The position numbers and the translations under genes were made by a program. Below, in pieces: positions 8,577 to 19,051 of a stretch of 64,000 bases of DNA. The stretch comes from Hoeflea sp. GTDB taxonomy: Bacteria > Pseudomonadota > Alphaproteobacteria > Rhizobiales > Rhizobiaceae. Each line of letters starts with the position of its first letter. Position 1 is the first letter of the stretch. The stretch covers positions 1-64,000 of the forward strand of contig JAHRFE010000027.1 in assembly GCA_019084245.1 (NCBI GenBank). Direction: 5' to 3'. The notes under the pieces were generated by a model. That model was not told the origin of the DNA and made no database searches. It saw only the letters and a list, made by a program, of their open reading frames with translations.

Positions 8577-11548
8577 CCGCGCCCCCTGAAGAGGTTCGAA
8601 AGCCGCTGGATGAGGCCGGCGGCGCCGCTGGGAGGCGCGGAGCCGCCGGCATGACGGGCGAGCGCCTGGAAGAATTGTCCGATCACCACGCGCGCTGCGC
8701 CGTCGAGAAGGCGGCCGCCGACCGAGGCGACCTTTCCGCCGATCGCTGCCTCGTAGCGATAGTCGATGCGGGTGCCGGTCGCCGTTTCGGTCAGCGTCAC
8801 ACGGCCCGTGCCGCGGCCGGACCCGAGCGCGCCCTCCGTGCCGCCCGAGAGCGTGACCGCTTCCGGCGCGATCATGTCGGACAGGCGGATGTCGGCGCGG
8901 TATCGGCCCTTGACCGGACCGATGCCGAGCGTGACCTCGGCGCGGAAATGCGTGTCGGAGACCTTTCGGACCTCGTGCGCGCCGGGAATGATGGCTTTCA
9001 GCGTGTTCGGGTCGAGCAGCATCGTCCAGACGGAGTCGCGGGTAGCGACGACATCGGCCGAGCCCGCGCCCGTCAGCATCCGTTCGCCGGAGGCGCCGGT
9101 GGCGACCGGGGCCACGTCCTGCGGCTTCGACGACGGTCGCTCCTCGGCATAGAGCCATTCGCTGACCCGGCTCGGCAACAGCGGCAGCCGGATGTCCTCG
9201 ACGCCGAGCGCATCGGCGACGGCGTTGGCGATGCAGACCGGCGTCGACATGCAATTGCCCTCGCCGACGCCCTTGGCGCCAAGCGGCGTGAAGGGCGATG
9301 GCGTTTCGTGATGGAGGATCAGCGGCTCCGGCGTCTCCATCACGGTCGGGATCAGGTAGTCGGCGAGCGTGCCGGTCAGGAAACTGCCGTCGCTGCCATA
9401 GGCATATTCCTCGTAGAGTGCGGCGCCGACGGCCTGGGCGAAGCCGCCGCGCACCTGGCCGTCGACCATGCCGGGGTGCAGGATGCGGCCGCAATCATGC
9501 ATCGTCACGTAGCGGTCGATACGCACCTGGCCGGTCGCCCGGTAGATCTCCACGCCGCAGATGTCGAATATGAAGCCATGGCAAAGCGACGAATTGATCC
9601 CGCCGGTTGCCGTCGGCGCCTCGAGTTGCTCCGGCGTCCAGAAGACAGTCTCGCGGATCGTCTGACCGGTTCCATCCGGCAGGGTGCCGGGCGCCCAGTG
9701 GCTTGCGGCCGCCACACGCCCGAAGGAAATGGCATTGTCCGGGTTGTCGCGATCGAAGAGCTTTCCGGCCCTGAAGTCTATCCGATCCGCCGTGACATTG
9801 AGTTGCGCGGCGGCGATTGCTGCAAGACGCTCCCTGATACGGTCGGCGGCAAGGGAAGCGGCGCCGGCGACGGCAGCGGCAAACCGGCTTGCATAATTGC
9901 CCGACGCGATCGACCAGGCGTCGCGCGCCGTGTCGAGTTCGGTGTTGACGCGCACGTCCTCCAGCCGCAGCCCGAGCCGCTCGGCGACCACCTGCGCCAG
10001 AACGGTGCGGTGGCCCTGGCCCTGCGGCACCGAGGCGACCTTGACGGTGACGGAGCCGAGCGGATCGATGGCCACCGTCGCGACGGACTGGGCGCCGTTC
10101 TTCGGCCCTGCCTTCGTCCGTTCCTCCGGCGTGAGGACCGTCGTGATGTAGCCCATGTTGGAGACGCTCGGCTCGACCACCGCCGCATAGCCGATGCCGT
10201 AGAGGCGCCCTTCGGCACGCGCACTGTCCCTTCGCAGCCTCAGAGCCTCCAAGCCGCCTTCGGCACAGGCGCGATCGATTGCGGTTTGGTAATCGCCCGA
10301 ATCCAGGAGCCCGCCGGTCGCCGTGCGATAGGGAAAGGCGCCGGCCGGCACGAGGTTGCGGCGGATAACATCTAGCCGGTCAAGGCCGAGTTCGTCGGCG
10401 ATCTTGTGGACGAGCCGCTCAAGCGCGAAATAGACCTGCGGCCCGCCGAAACCGCGGTTGAGCCCCGTCGGCGTCTTGTTGGTGAGCACGACGCGATTGC
10501 GGATGGCGACGTTCTCGATCGCATAGGCGCCGGTCATGTTGCCGTGCATGCGGTAGAGCGTCGCCGGTTCGGGTGCACGCAGGTGGGCGCCGCAATCCTC
10601 CAGTTGATCCCAGCAGAGCGCGGTGATGCGGCCGTCGGCGGCAACGGCCGCCTCCAGCGTCGTGACGCGATTGGTTGCAGAGACGGAGGCCGTCAGGTGT
10701 TCGAGCCGGTCCTCGATCCACTTAACCGGCCGTCCGGCGACGCGGGCGGCGACGGCGGCGAGGATGACATAGGGAAACACGCCCTGCTTGATGCCGAAGG
10801 AGCCGCCGGAATCGGGCGGCGTGCGCAGCCGCATGCGGTTGCCGGGCACGTTCATCGCGCGGGAAATCACGGCATGGATCGAGAACGGTCCCTGGAAATT
10901 CGCCGTGACGTCATAGGCGTCCTCGCCGGGATCGTATTCGGCGATGACGCCGTAGGTCTCGATCGGCGTGCAGGAATTGCGCGGATAGGCGATGCGGATG
11001 GAGATGCGGTGGTCGGCAGTCGCAAGCGCTGCTTCCGGGTCGCCGTAGCGAAAGCTGCGCTCGTTGATGAGGTTGGTGCCGAGCGAGGGATGCAGGACCG
11101 GTGCATCTGCGGCGAGCGCATTCTCGGGATCGACAATGGCGATAAGCCGCTCGTACTCGACCTCGATCAGATCGAGCGCGTCCTCGGCGACATAGCGGTT
11201 CTCGGCAACGACAAGCGCGACGGGTTCGCCGACATAGCGCACCCGGTCGCGGGCGATCGGCCAGCATTCGACATTGGCCTTGACCCCGACCGTCATGCTG
11301 CGGGTGAGCCTTGCCACGTCTTCGCCGTTGAGCACGGCGAAGACGCCGGGCAGCGCAAGGGCGGCAGTCGTATCGATCGAAGAGATCTCGGCATGGCCGT
11401 GCGGCGAGCGCAGGATCGCCAGATGCGCGGTGTCGCGCCGAACCGGCAGGTCGTCGATGTAGCGGCCGCGGCCGGTCAGAAGTCCGGCGTCCTCGACCCG
11501 TTCGACGGTACGACCGATCAGGCCTCCCGCCGTTTCCAATCTCGTCAT
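8573..11548 (-). CDS. Molybdenum hydroxylase large subunit fused to a CoxG-type SRPBCC domain
   Basis: This 991-residue protein has a molybdopterin-binding catalytic subunit (residues ~10-780) and a C-terminal CoxG-like SRPBCC domain (~800-960, with LDPNTLKAIIPGAHEVRKVS). The molybdenum pocket shows LNRGFGGPQ and the glutamate motif GAKGVGEGNC, as in hydroxylases of the xanthine-dehydrogenase family. The CO-dehydrogenase loop AYRCSFR is absent, so CO oxidation is not indicated. CoxG is usually a separate membrane-recruitment protein, so the fusion may anchor the enzyme to the inner face of the membrane. The start chosen is ATG 11548 with GGGAGGAG upstream; a GTG at 11563 is less well placed. 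Confidence 0.88.
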   Translation of the reverse strand: MTRLETAGGLIGRTVERVEDAGLLTGRGRYIDDLPVRRDTAHLAILRSPHGHAEISSIDTTAALALPGVFAVLNGEDVARLTRSMTVGVKANVECWPIARDRVRYVGEPVALVVAENRYVAEDALDLIEVEYERLIAIVDPENALAADAPVLHPSLGTNLINERSFRYGDPEAALATADHRISIRIAYPRNSCTPIETYGVIAEYDPGEDAYDVTANFQGPFSIHAVISRAMNVPGNRMRLRTPPDSGGSFGIKQGVFPYVILAAVAARVAGRPVKWIEDRLEHLTASVSATNRVTTLEAAVAADGRITALCWDQLEDCGAHLRAPEPATLYRMHGNMTGAYAIENVAIRNRVVLTNKTPTGLNRGFGGPQVYFALERLVHKIADELGLDRLDVIRRNLVPAGAFPYRTATGGLLDSGDYQTAIDRACAEGGLEALRLRRDSARAEGRLYGIGYAAVVEPSVSNMGYITTVLTPEERTKAGPKNGAQSVATVAIDPLGSVTVKVASVPQGQGHRTVLAQVVAERLGLRLEDVRVNTELDTARDAWSIASGNYASRFAAAVAGAASLAADRIRERLAAIAAAQLNVTADRIDFRAGKLFDRDNPDNAISFGRVAAASHWAPGTLPDGTGQTIRETVFWTPEQLEAPTATGGINSSLCHGFIFDICGVEIYRATGQVRIDRYVTMHDCGRILHPGMVDGQVRGGFAQAVGAALYEEYAYGSDGSFLTGTLADYLIPTVMETPEPLILHHETPSPFTPLGAKGVGEGNCMSTPVCIANAVADALGVEDIRLPLLPSRVSEWLYAEERPSSKPQDVAPVATGASGERMLTGAGSADVVATRDSVWTMLLDPNTLKAIIPGAHEVRKVSDTHFRAEVTLGIGPVKGRYRADIRLSDMIAPEAVTLSGGTEGALGSGRGTGRVTLTETATGTRIDYRYEAAIGGKVASVGGRLLDGAARVVIGQFFQALARHAGGSAPPSGAAGLIQRLSNLFRGRG

Positions 11549-11639
11549 TCGCTCCTCCCGCACCCGTTGGTGAAGGGGTGCCGTAGTGGGAAGAGTGAAG
11601 AAGGGGGCGCGATCGGGCGATACCGCCGCGTATCAGACC

Positions 11640-12506
11640 TTACCGAGGAGTCTCAAAATCCTCGGCCGAGAGGCGGCTTACATTGCGGAAGATGCTCGGC
11701 GAGGAACCGGCATGATCGTGGAAGAAGCGCGAGAAATGTGCCGGCACGGAAAAGCCGAGCTGGTCGCCGATTGCCGCGAAGCTCTGCGTTCCGTCGGCGA
11801 CGGCCGCAACCGCCTGTTCCAGCCGCTGCACGTTGAGGAACACGCGCGGCGTCACCCCGATCGAGGTCTCGAACAGCCGGAAGAAATGCGCCCGCGACAG
11901 GCCCACGTCGGTCGCGAGAAGATCGAGATCGGCGATCTCGCCCGGTGCCGCCTTCATGCGCTCGACAGCCTTTCGGATGCGGAAATCAATACGGTGGCGC
12001 GAGGCGAGGTCACGGATCGAATTCGGCACCGCTCGCCAGTCGGCGAAGCGTTCGATGACGGCGACCATCAGTTCGCCGAGAAGAACCTCGTGCATGTTGG
12101 CACTGTTGGGCTCCTGCACCATGGCCTCCGCAAGCATGCTGGCGCGCGAACGGATGTCGGGGGTGATGGAGCCGACGTTGGAGGCGAAGAAGTCGGGCGC
12201 GTGGCTGGCCGTCCAATTCGGCCGGAAATGACCGAGCCACTGCGGTTCAATATAGAGCGCAAGGATGACTGTCTTCGGCCGCGTCGGGTCATGCGCATAG
12301 GCATGCGGTTCCCAGGCGTTGATGAGAACAGCGCTTTCGTCCGTGAGCGGTACGAGCTTGTCGCGCACCGAAAACTGCGTGTCGGCGCCCTCGACCTTCA
12401 ACAGGACATGGCAATGCGGATGCGCGTGCCGCACCAGGGGCCGATCCATATCCAGCAGCGCCACCCTCCCGAAGCGGCCACGTGCGATGCGAAGTGCATT
12501 CGACAT
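11640..12506 (-). CDS. AraC-family transcriptional regulator
   Basis: This 288-residue regulator has an N-terminal cupin-like sensing domain (residues ~20-100, with HAHPHCHVLLK) and a C-terminal pair of helix-turn-helix motifs (residues ~185-280, with LATDVGLSRAHFFRLFE and GDQLGFSVPAHFSRFF). Such proteins usually activate an adjacent catabolic operon when the substrate is bound. It lies 91 bp upstream of the molybdenum hydroxylase genes on the same strand, so it is either the first gene of that operon or regulates a promoter in the gap. The ligand is probably the aromatic acid handled by the cluster. Confidence 0.85.
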   Translation of the reverse strand: MSNALRIARGRFGRVALLDMDRPLVRHAHPHCHVLLKVEGADTQFSVRDKLVPLTDESAVLINAWEPHAYAHDPTRPKTVILALYIEPQWLGHFRPNWTASHAPDFFASNVGSITPDIRSRASMLAEAMVQEPNSANMHEVLLGELMVAVIERFADWRAVPNSIRDLASRHRIDFRIRKAVERMKAAPGEIADLDLLATDVGLSRAHFFRLFETSIGVTPRVFLNVQRLEQAVAAVADGTQSFAAIGDQLGFSVPAHFSRFFHDHAGSSPSIFRNVSRLSAEDFETPR

Positions 12507-13262
<756 letters not shown>

Positions 13263-13265
13263 TGA

Positions 13266-13307
13266 GCCTTCGGAGGGCAGCACTCTATCCAGCTGAGCTA
13301 CGGGTGC
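13266..13307 (-). pseudogene. Truncated tRNA-Arg copy (5' half only)
   Basis: The minus strand begins GCACCCGTAGCTCAGCTGG exactly like the intact tRNA-Arg, continues through the D-arm and reaches CTGCC-CTCCGAA-GGC, then loses tRNA identity. The anticodon loop with CCG is present, but the 3' side of the anticodon stem is cut short and the T-arm and 3' acceptor strand are missing, so it cannot make a tRNA. The anticodon stem differs from the neighbour (TGCTGCC against TCGCC), so this is not a simple recent duplication. It is most likely left from integration or excision at a tRNA-Arg gene. Confidence 0.75.
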
Positions 13308-13618
13308 ATCCGTGGCGCCTGGCGGGGAGGGGTGATGATCCGGAACCGGTGCATCAAACCCGCCGCGAAGCAGCTGACAGGCGGACTTCTAGCCCATCAT
13401 GCGCGGCGCATCAATGCAATTTTCATGGAGTTGCTGGCGACTTGGCAGGCGGGGATGAAAGGCGAAAATCCTGGCAGGTGCGCGGGAATGACCGGATGTC
13501 CGTGTGCGGGGGTATCGGGCGCTGCCGGGTTTGCGTTGACTCGTCGAGCCATTCGGAATGAGGATGGGTCAGGAAACAAGCGCTCTGATGTGAATGACAG
13601 GAGCCCAACGGACATTCA
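13308..13618. other. Gap between the tRNA fragment and the DUF6880-like gene
   Basis: These 311 bp show no credible gene. Short open frames are arginine-rich and lack ribosome-binding sites. The region just before ATG 13619 (GACAGGAGCCCAACGGACATTCA) carries an AGGAG that is rather far from the start. Confidence 0.4.
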
Positions 13619-15055
13619 ATGGCACCCGGCAAGACACTCAACGCGAAAAACCTCGAGGCACTCGGCGCGCCGCGATTGGCGGAGCTTCTCATCGAGATCA
13701 GCACCGGGAGCGCTGCCAGCAAGAGACGATTGCGTCTTGAACTTGCCGGAAGCCAGGGCAGCAAGGAAGTTGCTTTGGTCGTCCGCAAGCGGCTCGCGAG
13801 CATTGCCAGGGCTCGCACCTTCATCAATTGGCGCAAGGTCAAGGCGCTCAGGAAGGACCTCGAAACGCAGAGAACGACGATTGTCGATGCTCTCGCACCC
13901 GAGGATCCGTCGGCGGCCTTCGAGCTTATCTGGCAGTTCCTTGCACTGGGAGATTCAATCTTCGCCCGGTCTGATGACGGCAGCGGCGCCTTGATTGAGA
14001 GTTTCCGCCAGGCCTGCATCGATGCTGGCGTGATCGCCAGGCTGGCCAGGATAAATGCCGATGTCCTTGCCGACAAGGTGTTCACGGCGATGCAGAATGA
14101 CGAGTATGGCCAGTATGACGGGCTGAGCACAGCCATGGCCCCTGCGCTTGGCAAGGAAGGATTGGAACGGTTGAAGACCCTGTTCGTGCAGTGGTCGAGG
14201 GAGCCACAGGAAACGCCAGCCCCGCAGGACCGGCAGGTCATCGGCTGGGGCCCTAGTGGGCCGATGTATGAGGACGAGATCTACGGCAATTATCGGGACC
14301 TGACCGTTCGTATCGCCCTGCAGGACATCGCCGATGCCATGGGGGACGTTGATGCCTATGTCGCTCAGCAATCGGAGAACAGTCTCAGGGCGCCAGGGGT
14401 CGCCACGGAGATTGCCAACCGCCTGCTTGCGGCGGGACGCGCGGATGAGGCGCTTGAAGTGCTCGACGCCGCTGATGCGCCGGGCACGTTCGGGCCCGTG
14501 TTTGGTTGGCAGCAGGCCCGCGCAGAAACCCTCGAAGCTCTGGACCGCACTGAAGAGGCGCAGGCCTACAGATGGTCGTGCTTCGAGCAGTCCTTGAACG
14601 ATGAGCACCTGCGGGCCTACCTGCGCCGGCTGCCGGACTTCGATGACATGGAAGCGGAGGAAAGAGCCTGCAGCTACGCCCTTGCGTTTTCGGATGTCCA
14701 TCAGGCTCTCGACTTCCTGCTGCGCTGGCCGGCGCTGGAAAAGGCGGCTCAGCTCGTCATCAACCGGCAGAGCGAGCTCGACGGCAATCTCTATGGGCTG
14801 CTGACGCCGGCCGCCGAGATGTTGCAGGAGAAGCATCCGCTTGCGGCAACCCTTGTGTTGCGGTCCATGATCGACTTCACCCTCGGTCATGCGCGATCCA
14901 GCCGCTACAGGCACGCCGCGCGGCATCTAAGCGATTGCCAGGCTCTTGCGCACCACATTGAGGATTTTGGCGATACCGAATCCCACGATGTCTACGTGGC
15001 CGGGCTCAAATCCAGTCACGGCAAGAAGCAGGGATTCTGGAAGTTCCTGGATTAG
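13619..15055 (+). CDS. DUF6880-like hypothetical protein
   Basis: This is an intact 478-residue, largely helical cytoplasmic protein. The N-terminal 60 residues (LGAPRLAELLIEISTGSAASKRRLRLEL) and the repeated helical units after residue ~250 (LLAAGRADEALEVLDAADAP, then ALDRTEEAQAYRW) resemble DUF6880 proteins, which look like TPR/SEL1-type solenoids. No catalytic motif is visible. Related proteins are widespread in Rhizobiales with no known role. It stands alone between the tRNA-Arg remnants and a convergent GGDEF-EAL gene. Confidence 0.65.
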   Translation: MAPGKTLNAKNLEALGAPRLAELLIEISTGSAASKRRLRLELAGSQGSKEVALVVRKRLASIARARTFINWRKVKALRKDLETQRTTIVDALAPEDPSAAFELIWQFLALGDSIFARSDDGSGALIESFRQACIDAGVIARLARINADVLADKVFTAMQNDEYGQYDGLSTAMAPALGKEGLERLKTLFVQWSREPQETPAPQDRQVIGWGPSGPMYEDEIYGNYRDLTVRIALQDIADAMGDVDAYVAQQSENSLRAPGVATEIANRLLAAGRADEALEVLDAADAPGTFGPVFGWQQARAETLEALDRTEEAQAYRWSCFEQSLNDEHLRAYLRRLPDFDDMEAEERACSYALAFSDVHQALDFLLRWPALEKAAQLVINRQSELDGNLYGLLTPAAEMLQEKHPLAATLVLRSMIDFTLGHARSSRYRHAARHLSDCQALAHHIEDFGDTESHDVYVAGLKSSHGKKQGFWKFLD

Positions 15056-15077
15056 AAGGTTCAACCCGTGAAGCCGC

Positions 15078-17729
15078 TCACGCGACCTCACGCCAGTCTT
15101 CTCTGCGCACGAATTCCATCAGGTTTTCCGAGGACATCGGGCGGGCCAGCGCATAGCCCTGAAGCGTATCGCAGCCGAGATCGCGAAGAATGACGGCGTG
15201 ATCCATGGTCTCGACCCCTTCGGCAATCACCTTGATGCCCAGGGACTGGCCGATCTCGATAATGGAGGCGACCAGGCGCCGTCGGCTTTCCGAGTTGACG
15301 ATCGGCAAGATCAGTTGCCTGTCGATCTTCAACCGGTCCGGGCGGACCTGGATCAGGCTCACGATGGACGCGAATCCGGTGCCGAAATCATCGATCTCGA
15401 TCTCGATGCCGCGCGCCTTGAGGCGGTCGATATTGGCGACGATGGTTTCGTTCTTGTCGTCGAGGAAAATCGATTCGAGGAGTTCGAACGATAGAGTTCC
15501 ACGTTCAATGTCGAGGCCGTCGAGACTGTCGATCAGGTCGGTCTCGTAGAGCCGGCCCGCCGATACATTGACCGACATCTTGGGAATGGACAGGCCGGCC
15601 GCCTTCCACCTTGTGGATTGCCACAGCGTCTCTTCGAGGATGGAGCGGTCGATGAGCGGCACGACATTGAGTTCGCCCGCGGTCTTGAGAAAGACGTCGG
15701 GCGTGAGAATGCCCTCTGTCGGGTGTTCCCACCGCGCCAGGGCCTCGACGCCGACGATATCAAGGGTTTTCGCGTCGAATTGCGGCTGGAAATAGGGCCG
15801 GAATTCCTTCCGCTCGAGGCCGTTGAGAATGTCATCGGCAACGCGCTTGTTGCGGATGATCTCGGCCTTGAGGGAGGCCGTGAAGAACTCGTAGCGATTG
15901 CGGCCGCTGCTCTTGGCCCGGTACAGTGCAATGTCGGCATCGATCAGCAGGCGTTTTCCGCAATTGTCTTCGTCCGGATTGGCAATCGCTATGCCGATGC
16001 TGACGCCAAACCGGCACTCGTGGTTCTCGTAGGGAACCGGCTGACGCATTTGCACGATGATGCGGCCGGCAAGGGCAGACAACCGCTCTTCGCTGGGCTG
16101 GGAAGTTGTCGCGATGACAAATTCATCACCGCCAATCCGGGCGATGAAGTCGCCCGCGCGCGTGCTCGACTTCAAAATGTTTGCGGCATGGACGAGCATC
16201 GCGTCGCCCGCGGCGTGACCCAACGTGTCATTGATCTGCTTGAACCGGTCAAGGTCGATGTGAAGCAGCGCGGTCACTTTCCGTCCGGCATGGCCGTTCA
16301 GAAGCCTGTCGTCGAGGAACCGCCGGTTGGGCAGCCCAGTGAGGCTGTCGTGCAGCGAATTGCGCTCCATCTGGGCGCGGGCGTCTTCAAGTTCCCGGTT
16401 CCTGAGTTCTGCATTCCGCTTGGAGGCAAGCAAGCCTGTCTTGAGTTCGATATCGGCTGACACATCCCAGTTCACGCCCACGACATATCGCTGGCCGTCG
16501 AGATCGTGGTGCATGGCGCCGATCGCCCGGATCCAGCGTATTGTTCCGTCGCTGGTCAGAACACGGAATTCGGAGAGATAAGAGCCTCCCGTCAGGGTCG
16601 CCCGGTGGAATTCCTCCTCGGCTTGCGCCCTGTCCTCGGGATGCAGGGCCGATGACCAGGACTCGACCCCAAGCCTGGCGCCATCATTTGCAACGCGATA
16701 GAGCTCGCGCATCCGGTCGTCCCAGGTCAGTTCGGATGTATCGAGATTATACTCCCACACGCCGATCTTGGAGGTGGTGAGGGCAAGTTTGAGCCTGTGC
16801 GAAAGCCTTTCCATCTCGATTTGTCGACGATTGAGTTCCCGCACGTTTACCCGGCGCTGGTCATACAGGTGACCGGCGATGGAAATAGGCAGAATAACCA
16901 GCAAGCCGCCAAACAGAATGACCAACCGTATCCGCCAGACATTGTCAGGCGTGTCGGACCAGCCGCCTTTTGGTACGGCGGCAAGCTTCCAGCTGCCACT
17001 GGGCAACGACACCTCGGTGATCACCGGGTTATTGTCCAGAGCCACCGGTGTTCCAAAAAAGATTGCGCCACCCGCCGCGTCGTCGCCTGAAATCGAAACC
17101 TCAAGCGGCAGGTCGGCTGAGAAAAGCCCGCTTTCAGCATAAAGACGCTGGGCGTCGATAACTGCGGATACAATGCCCCACAATTGTCTCTCGCCCCTGG
17201 CATGATCAACAAAGACCGGGAAGCGGCTGATAAACCCCTGTCCGCCCTGGACCAGATCCACGGGCCCTGTCAGCACCATGTCCTGTGTATCGACAGCTTC
17301 AAGAGCCGCTTCCCGCTGTCGTTCGTTTTTCCTGTAGTCGAGGCCGATGGCCTGTTCGTTGCCCTCCATCGGATACATCAGCCTGATCACCAGATCCGGA
17401 GCGCCGGCAATGTTGCGCAATTGCGAGTGGCTGCCCACAAGCCCGGCGGCAATCCTGCTGAAATGAGGTTGTTCGATATCGGGTTGCGATTCGATGACAG
17501 CCACCAGTCCGCGAACCAGCTGAATATTGCTGTTGATGTTGCCTTCCAGTTTCGCCCGCACCAGCCCGAGTTGCTCAGAGACCTTGGCGCGCGCGCTCTG
17601 GTCGTAGAGGATGCGGTTCTGGTTCTCTGCAAAGATGCCTGCGGCCAGAGTAACCGCAAGTGCTATCCCGGCGGAAAGGATGCTTGGCCGTCGCAGAAAA
17701 TGGCAGTGATGAAGTCTGGTCAAGCGCAT
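15078..17729 (-). CDS. CHASE-PAS-GGDEF-EAL membrane protein (cyclic-di-GMP turnover)
   Basis: This 883-residue inner-membrane signalling protein has an N-terminal transmembrane helix (~residues 15-35), a periplasmic CHASE-type sensor (~45-260), a second helix (~275-295), a PAS/PAC domain (~320-440), then GGDEF and EAL domains. The diguanylate cyclase signature RIGGDEF is intact near residue 533, and the phosphodiesterase signature GVEALARW is intact near 662 with later IDDFGTGF and IAEGVET motifs. Either activity, or both, is possible. ATG 17729 is preferred because AGGA lies six bases upstream; ATG 17768 would add 13 residues without a visible ribosome-binding site. Confidence 0.88.
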   Translation of the reverse strand: MRLTRLHHCHFLRRPSILSAGIALAVTLAAGIFAENQNRILYDQSARAKVSEQLGLVRAKLEGNINSNIQLVRGLVAVIESQPDIEQPHFSRIAAGLVGSHSQLRNIAGAPDLVIRLMYPMEGNEQAIGLDYRKNERQREAALEAVDTQDMVLTGPVDLVQGGQGFISRFPVFVDHARGERQLWGIVSAVIDAQRLYAESGLFSADLPLEVSISGDDAAGGAIFFGTPVALDNNPVITEVSLPSGSWKLAAVPKGGWSDTPDNVWRIRLVILFGGLLVILPISIAGHLYDQRRVNVRELNRRQIEMERLSHRLKLALTTSKIGVWEYNLDTSELTWDDRMRELYRVANDGARLGVESWSSALHPEDRAQAEEEFHRATLTGGSYLSEFRVLTSDGTIRWIRAIGAMHHDLDGQRYVVGVNWDVSADIELKTGLLASKRNAELRNRELEDARAQMERNSLHDSLTGLPNRRFLDDRLLNGHAGRKVTALLHIDLDRFKQINDTLGHAAGDAMLVHAANILKSSTRAGDFIARIGGDEFVIATTSQPSEERLSALAGRIIVQMRQPVPYENHECRFGVSIGIAIANPDEDNCGKRLLIDADIALYRAKSSGRNRYEFFTASLKAEIIRNKRVADDILNGLERKEFRPYFQPQFDAKTLDIVGVEALARWEHPTEGILTPDVFLKTAGELNVVPLIDRSILEETLWQSTRWKAAGLSIPKMSVNVSAGRLYETDLIDSLDGLDIERGTLSFELLESIFLDDKNETIVANIDRLKARGIEIEIDDFGTGFASIVSLIQVRPDRLKIDRQLILPIVNSESRRRLVASIIEIGQSLGIKVIAEGVETMDHAVILRDLGCDTLQGYALARPMSSENLMEFVRREDWREVA

Positions 17730-18116
17730 GTTGATTCCTGCGAGACCCAGCAACCCTTGAAAGCACATTGGTCATTGCCACGATCTCAATTCGCAAATCA
17801 TCTTAAGGTGCAAATGCGAAAAAAGCCTAAAGCTGCGGCTCAGCTTTATGGTTGATCAAGGCGTTACCTTCCAAACGATCTGCGTTGTGGTAAAGAAAAC
17901 GCAAAGAAATCTATGCAACACCTGGAAAAACCAAGTCTGATCAACGCTTTCTGAATAAGCAATCGGCCAGATATCAGGGGCATGGAGTTCGATTGTTCAT
18001 GCGCTCCGCGCCTGCAGGATGCGCAACGGCGAATACGTGGCCGTTGCATCGGGATCGAGCGGTGGTTGCAAACCGCCGCTCTGTACCACTATTTTTGCCC
18101 TTGCCCTGAGCAAGGG
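17730..18116. other. Intergenic stretch with one short hairpin
   Basis: No gene is visible in these 387 bp between two minus-strand genes. At 18097-18117 there is a perfect 8-bp inverted repeat, GCCCTTGC / GCAAGGGC with a 5-nt loop, touching the stop codon of the epimerase gene. On the minus strand it is followed by AAAAAT and not a T-tract, so it is unlikely to be an intrinsic terminator. The promoter of the GGDEF-EAL gene should lie in the AT-richer part near 17780-17900. Confidence 0.4.
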
Positions 18117-19001
18117 CTATTTCACATGCTTGCGCCAGTTGTGCTCTTCAGTGAAGCCGAGCATCTCGCGGATCTTGCGGTTTGAATAGAGCGCCTCGTG
18201 CTCGCCCATCTCGCGGGTGAAGGGAACGCCAGGGAAGAAGCGTTCGGCGATCTTGGCTGTCGGCATGTCGACCGAATTGGTGTCGTTGCCGGCATTGAAG
18301 ACCTGGAACCCAAGCCCGTCGGTGGCAAGGCACCGCTCGACGATCTGGCCCAGATCTCGCGCGTCGATGTAGCAGAAGATGTTGCGCCGGCGGACGCCGG
18401 GATCGGTGAAGAAGCCCGGAAACCGGTCATATTCCTGCGGCTCCATCACATTGCCGATCCGTAGCGCATAGATATCGAAGCCCGAGCGCCGCTGGAAACT
18501 GCGCGCCGTCTGCTCGTTGACGACTTTCGACAGGCCGTAGGAATCCATCGGATTGACGTCCATGTCCTCTTCCACCGGCAGGGACGCGGGGCTGACCTCG
18601 CCATCGGCGAAGCAGACGCCATAGGTGGTTTCCGACGAGGCGATGATGATCTTGCGGATGCCGAGCTTCACTGCCGCCTCGATCACATTGTAGGTGCCGA
18701 CAGTGTTGATCCGGAAGGTCTCGTTGTCCGGCCGGATCAGGATTCGCGGCACGGCGGCGAAATGCACCACGGCATCGAATTTCGGCACGCCGGTGCCGGG
18801 TTCCAATTCGTCGAAATTGGCGTAGCTGGTCATCACGTTGAACATTTGGCCGGAATCGGTGATGTCCGCGGTCAGATTGTCGACGCCAGGATGATCGAGC
18901 GGCGTCAGATCGACATTGACCACCCGGTGGCCGCGGTCGATCAGATAGGGAACGACATGCTTGCCGGCCTTGCCGGAACCGCCGGTGAACAATATGCGCA
19001 T
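18117..19001 (-). CDS. NAD-dependent epimerase/dehydratase family protein
   Basis: This 294-residue extended short-chain dehydrogenase has the Rossmann motif TGGSGKAGKHV at residues ~6-16, an acidic residue after beta-2 (VNVDLT) that favours NAD, and the catalytic YGLSK tyrosine/lysine pair with upstream ASSETTYG. Such enzymes act on nucleotide sugars or free sugars in the cytoplasm. ATG 19001 is chosen because AAGGAGA lies just upstream; longer frames have no ribosome-binding site. The neighbours do not reveal the substrate. Confidence 0.8.
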   Translation of the reverse strand: MRILFTGGSGKAGKHVVPYLIDRGHRVVNVDLTPLDHPGVDNLTADITDSGQMFNVMTSYANFDELEPGTGVPKFDAVVHFAAVPRILIRPDNETFRINTVGTYNVIEAAVKLGIRKIIIASSETTYGVCFADGEVSPASLPVEEDMDVNPMDSYGLSKVVNEQTARSFQRRSGFDIYALRIGNVMEPQEYDRFPGFFTDPGVRRRNIFCYIDARDLGQIVERCLATDGLGFQVFNAGNDTNSVDMPTAKIAERFFPGVPFTREMGEHEALYSNRKIREMLGFTEEHNWRKHVK

Positions 19002-19051
19002 CTTAGTCTCCTTCATGTCATGTGAACTGGATTGAAACTTCGCCTCAGGCC

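Noticed and set aside
8564-10375. A 603-codon plus-strand open frame
   Set aside because: It lies opposite the molybdenum hydroxylase large subunit and has no domain-like sequence.
8573-11548. Assignment of the molybdenum hydroxylase as CO dehydrogenase (coxL)
   Set aside because: The AYRCSFR loop carrying the copper-binding cysteine is absent; the pocket reads LNRGFGGPQ as in other hydroxylases.
18097-18117. Hairpin as an intrinsic terminator of the epimerase gene
   Set aside because: On the minus strand the stem is followed by A residues, not by a T-tract.
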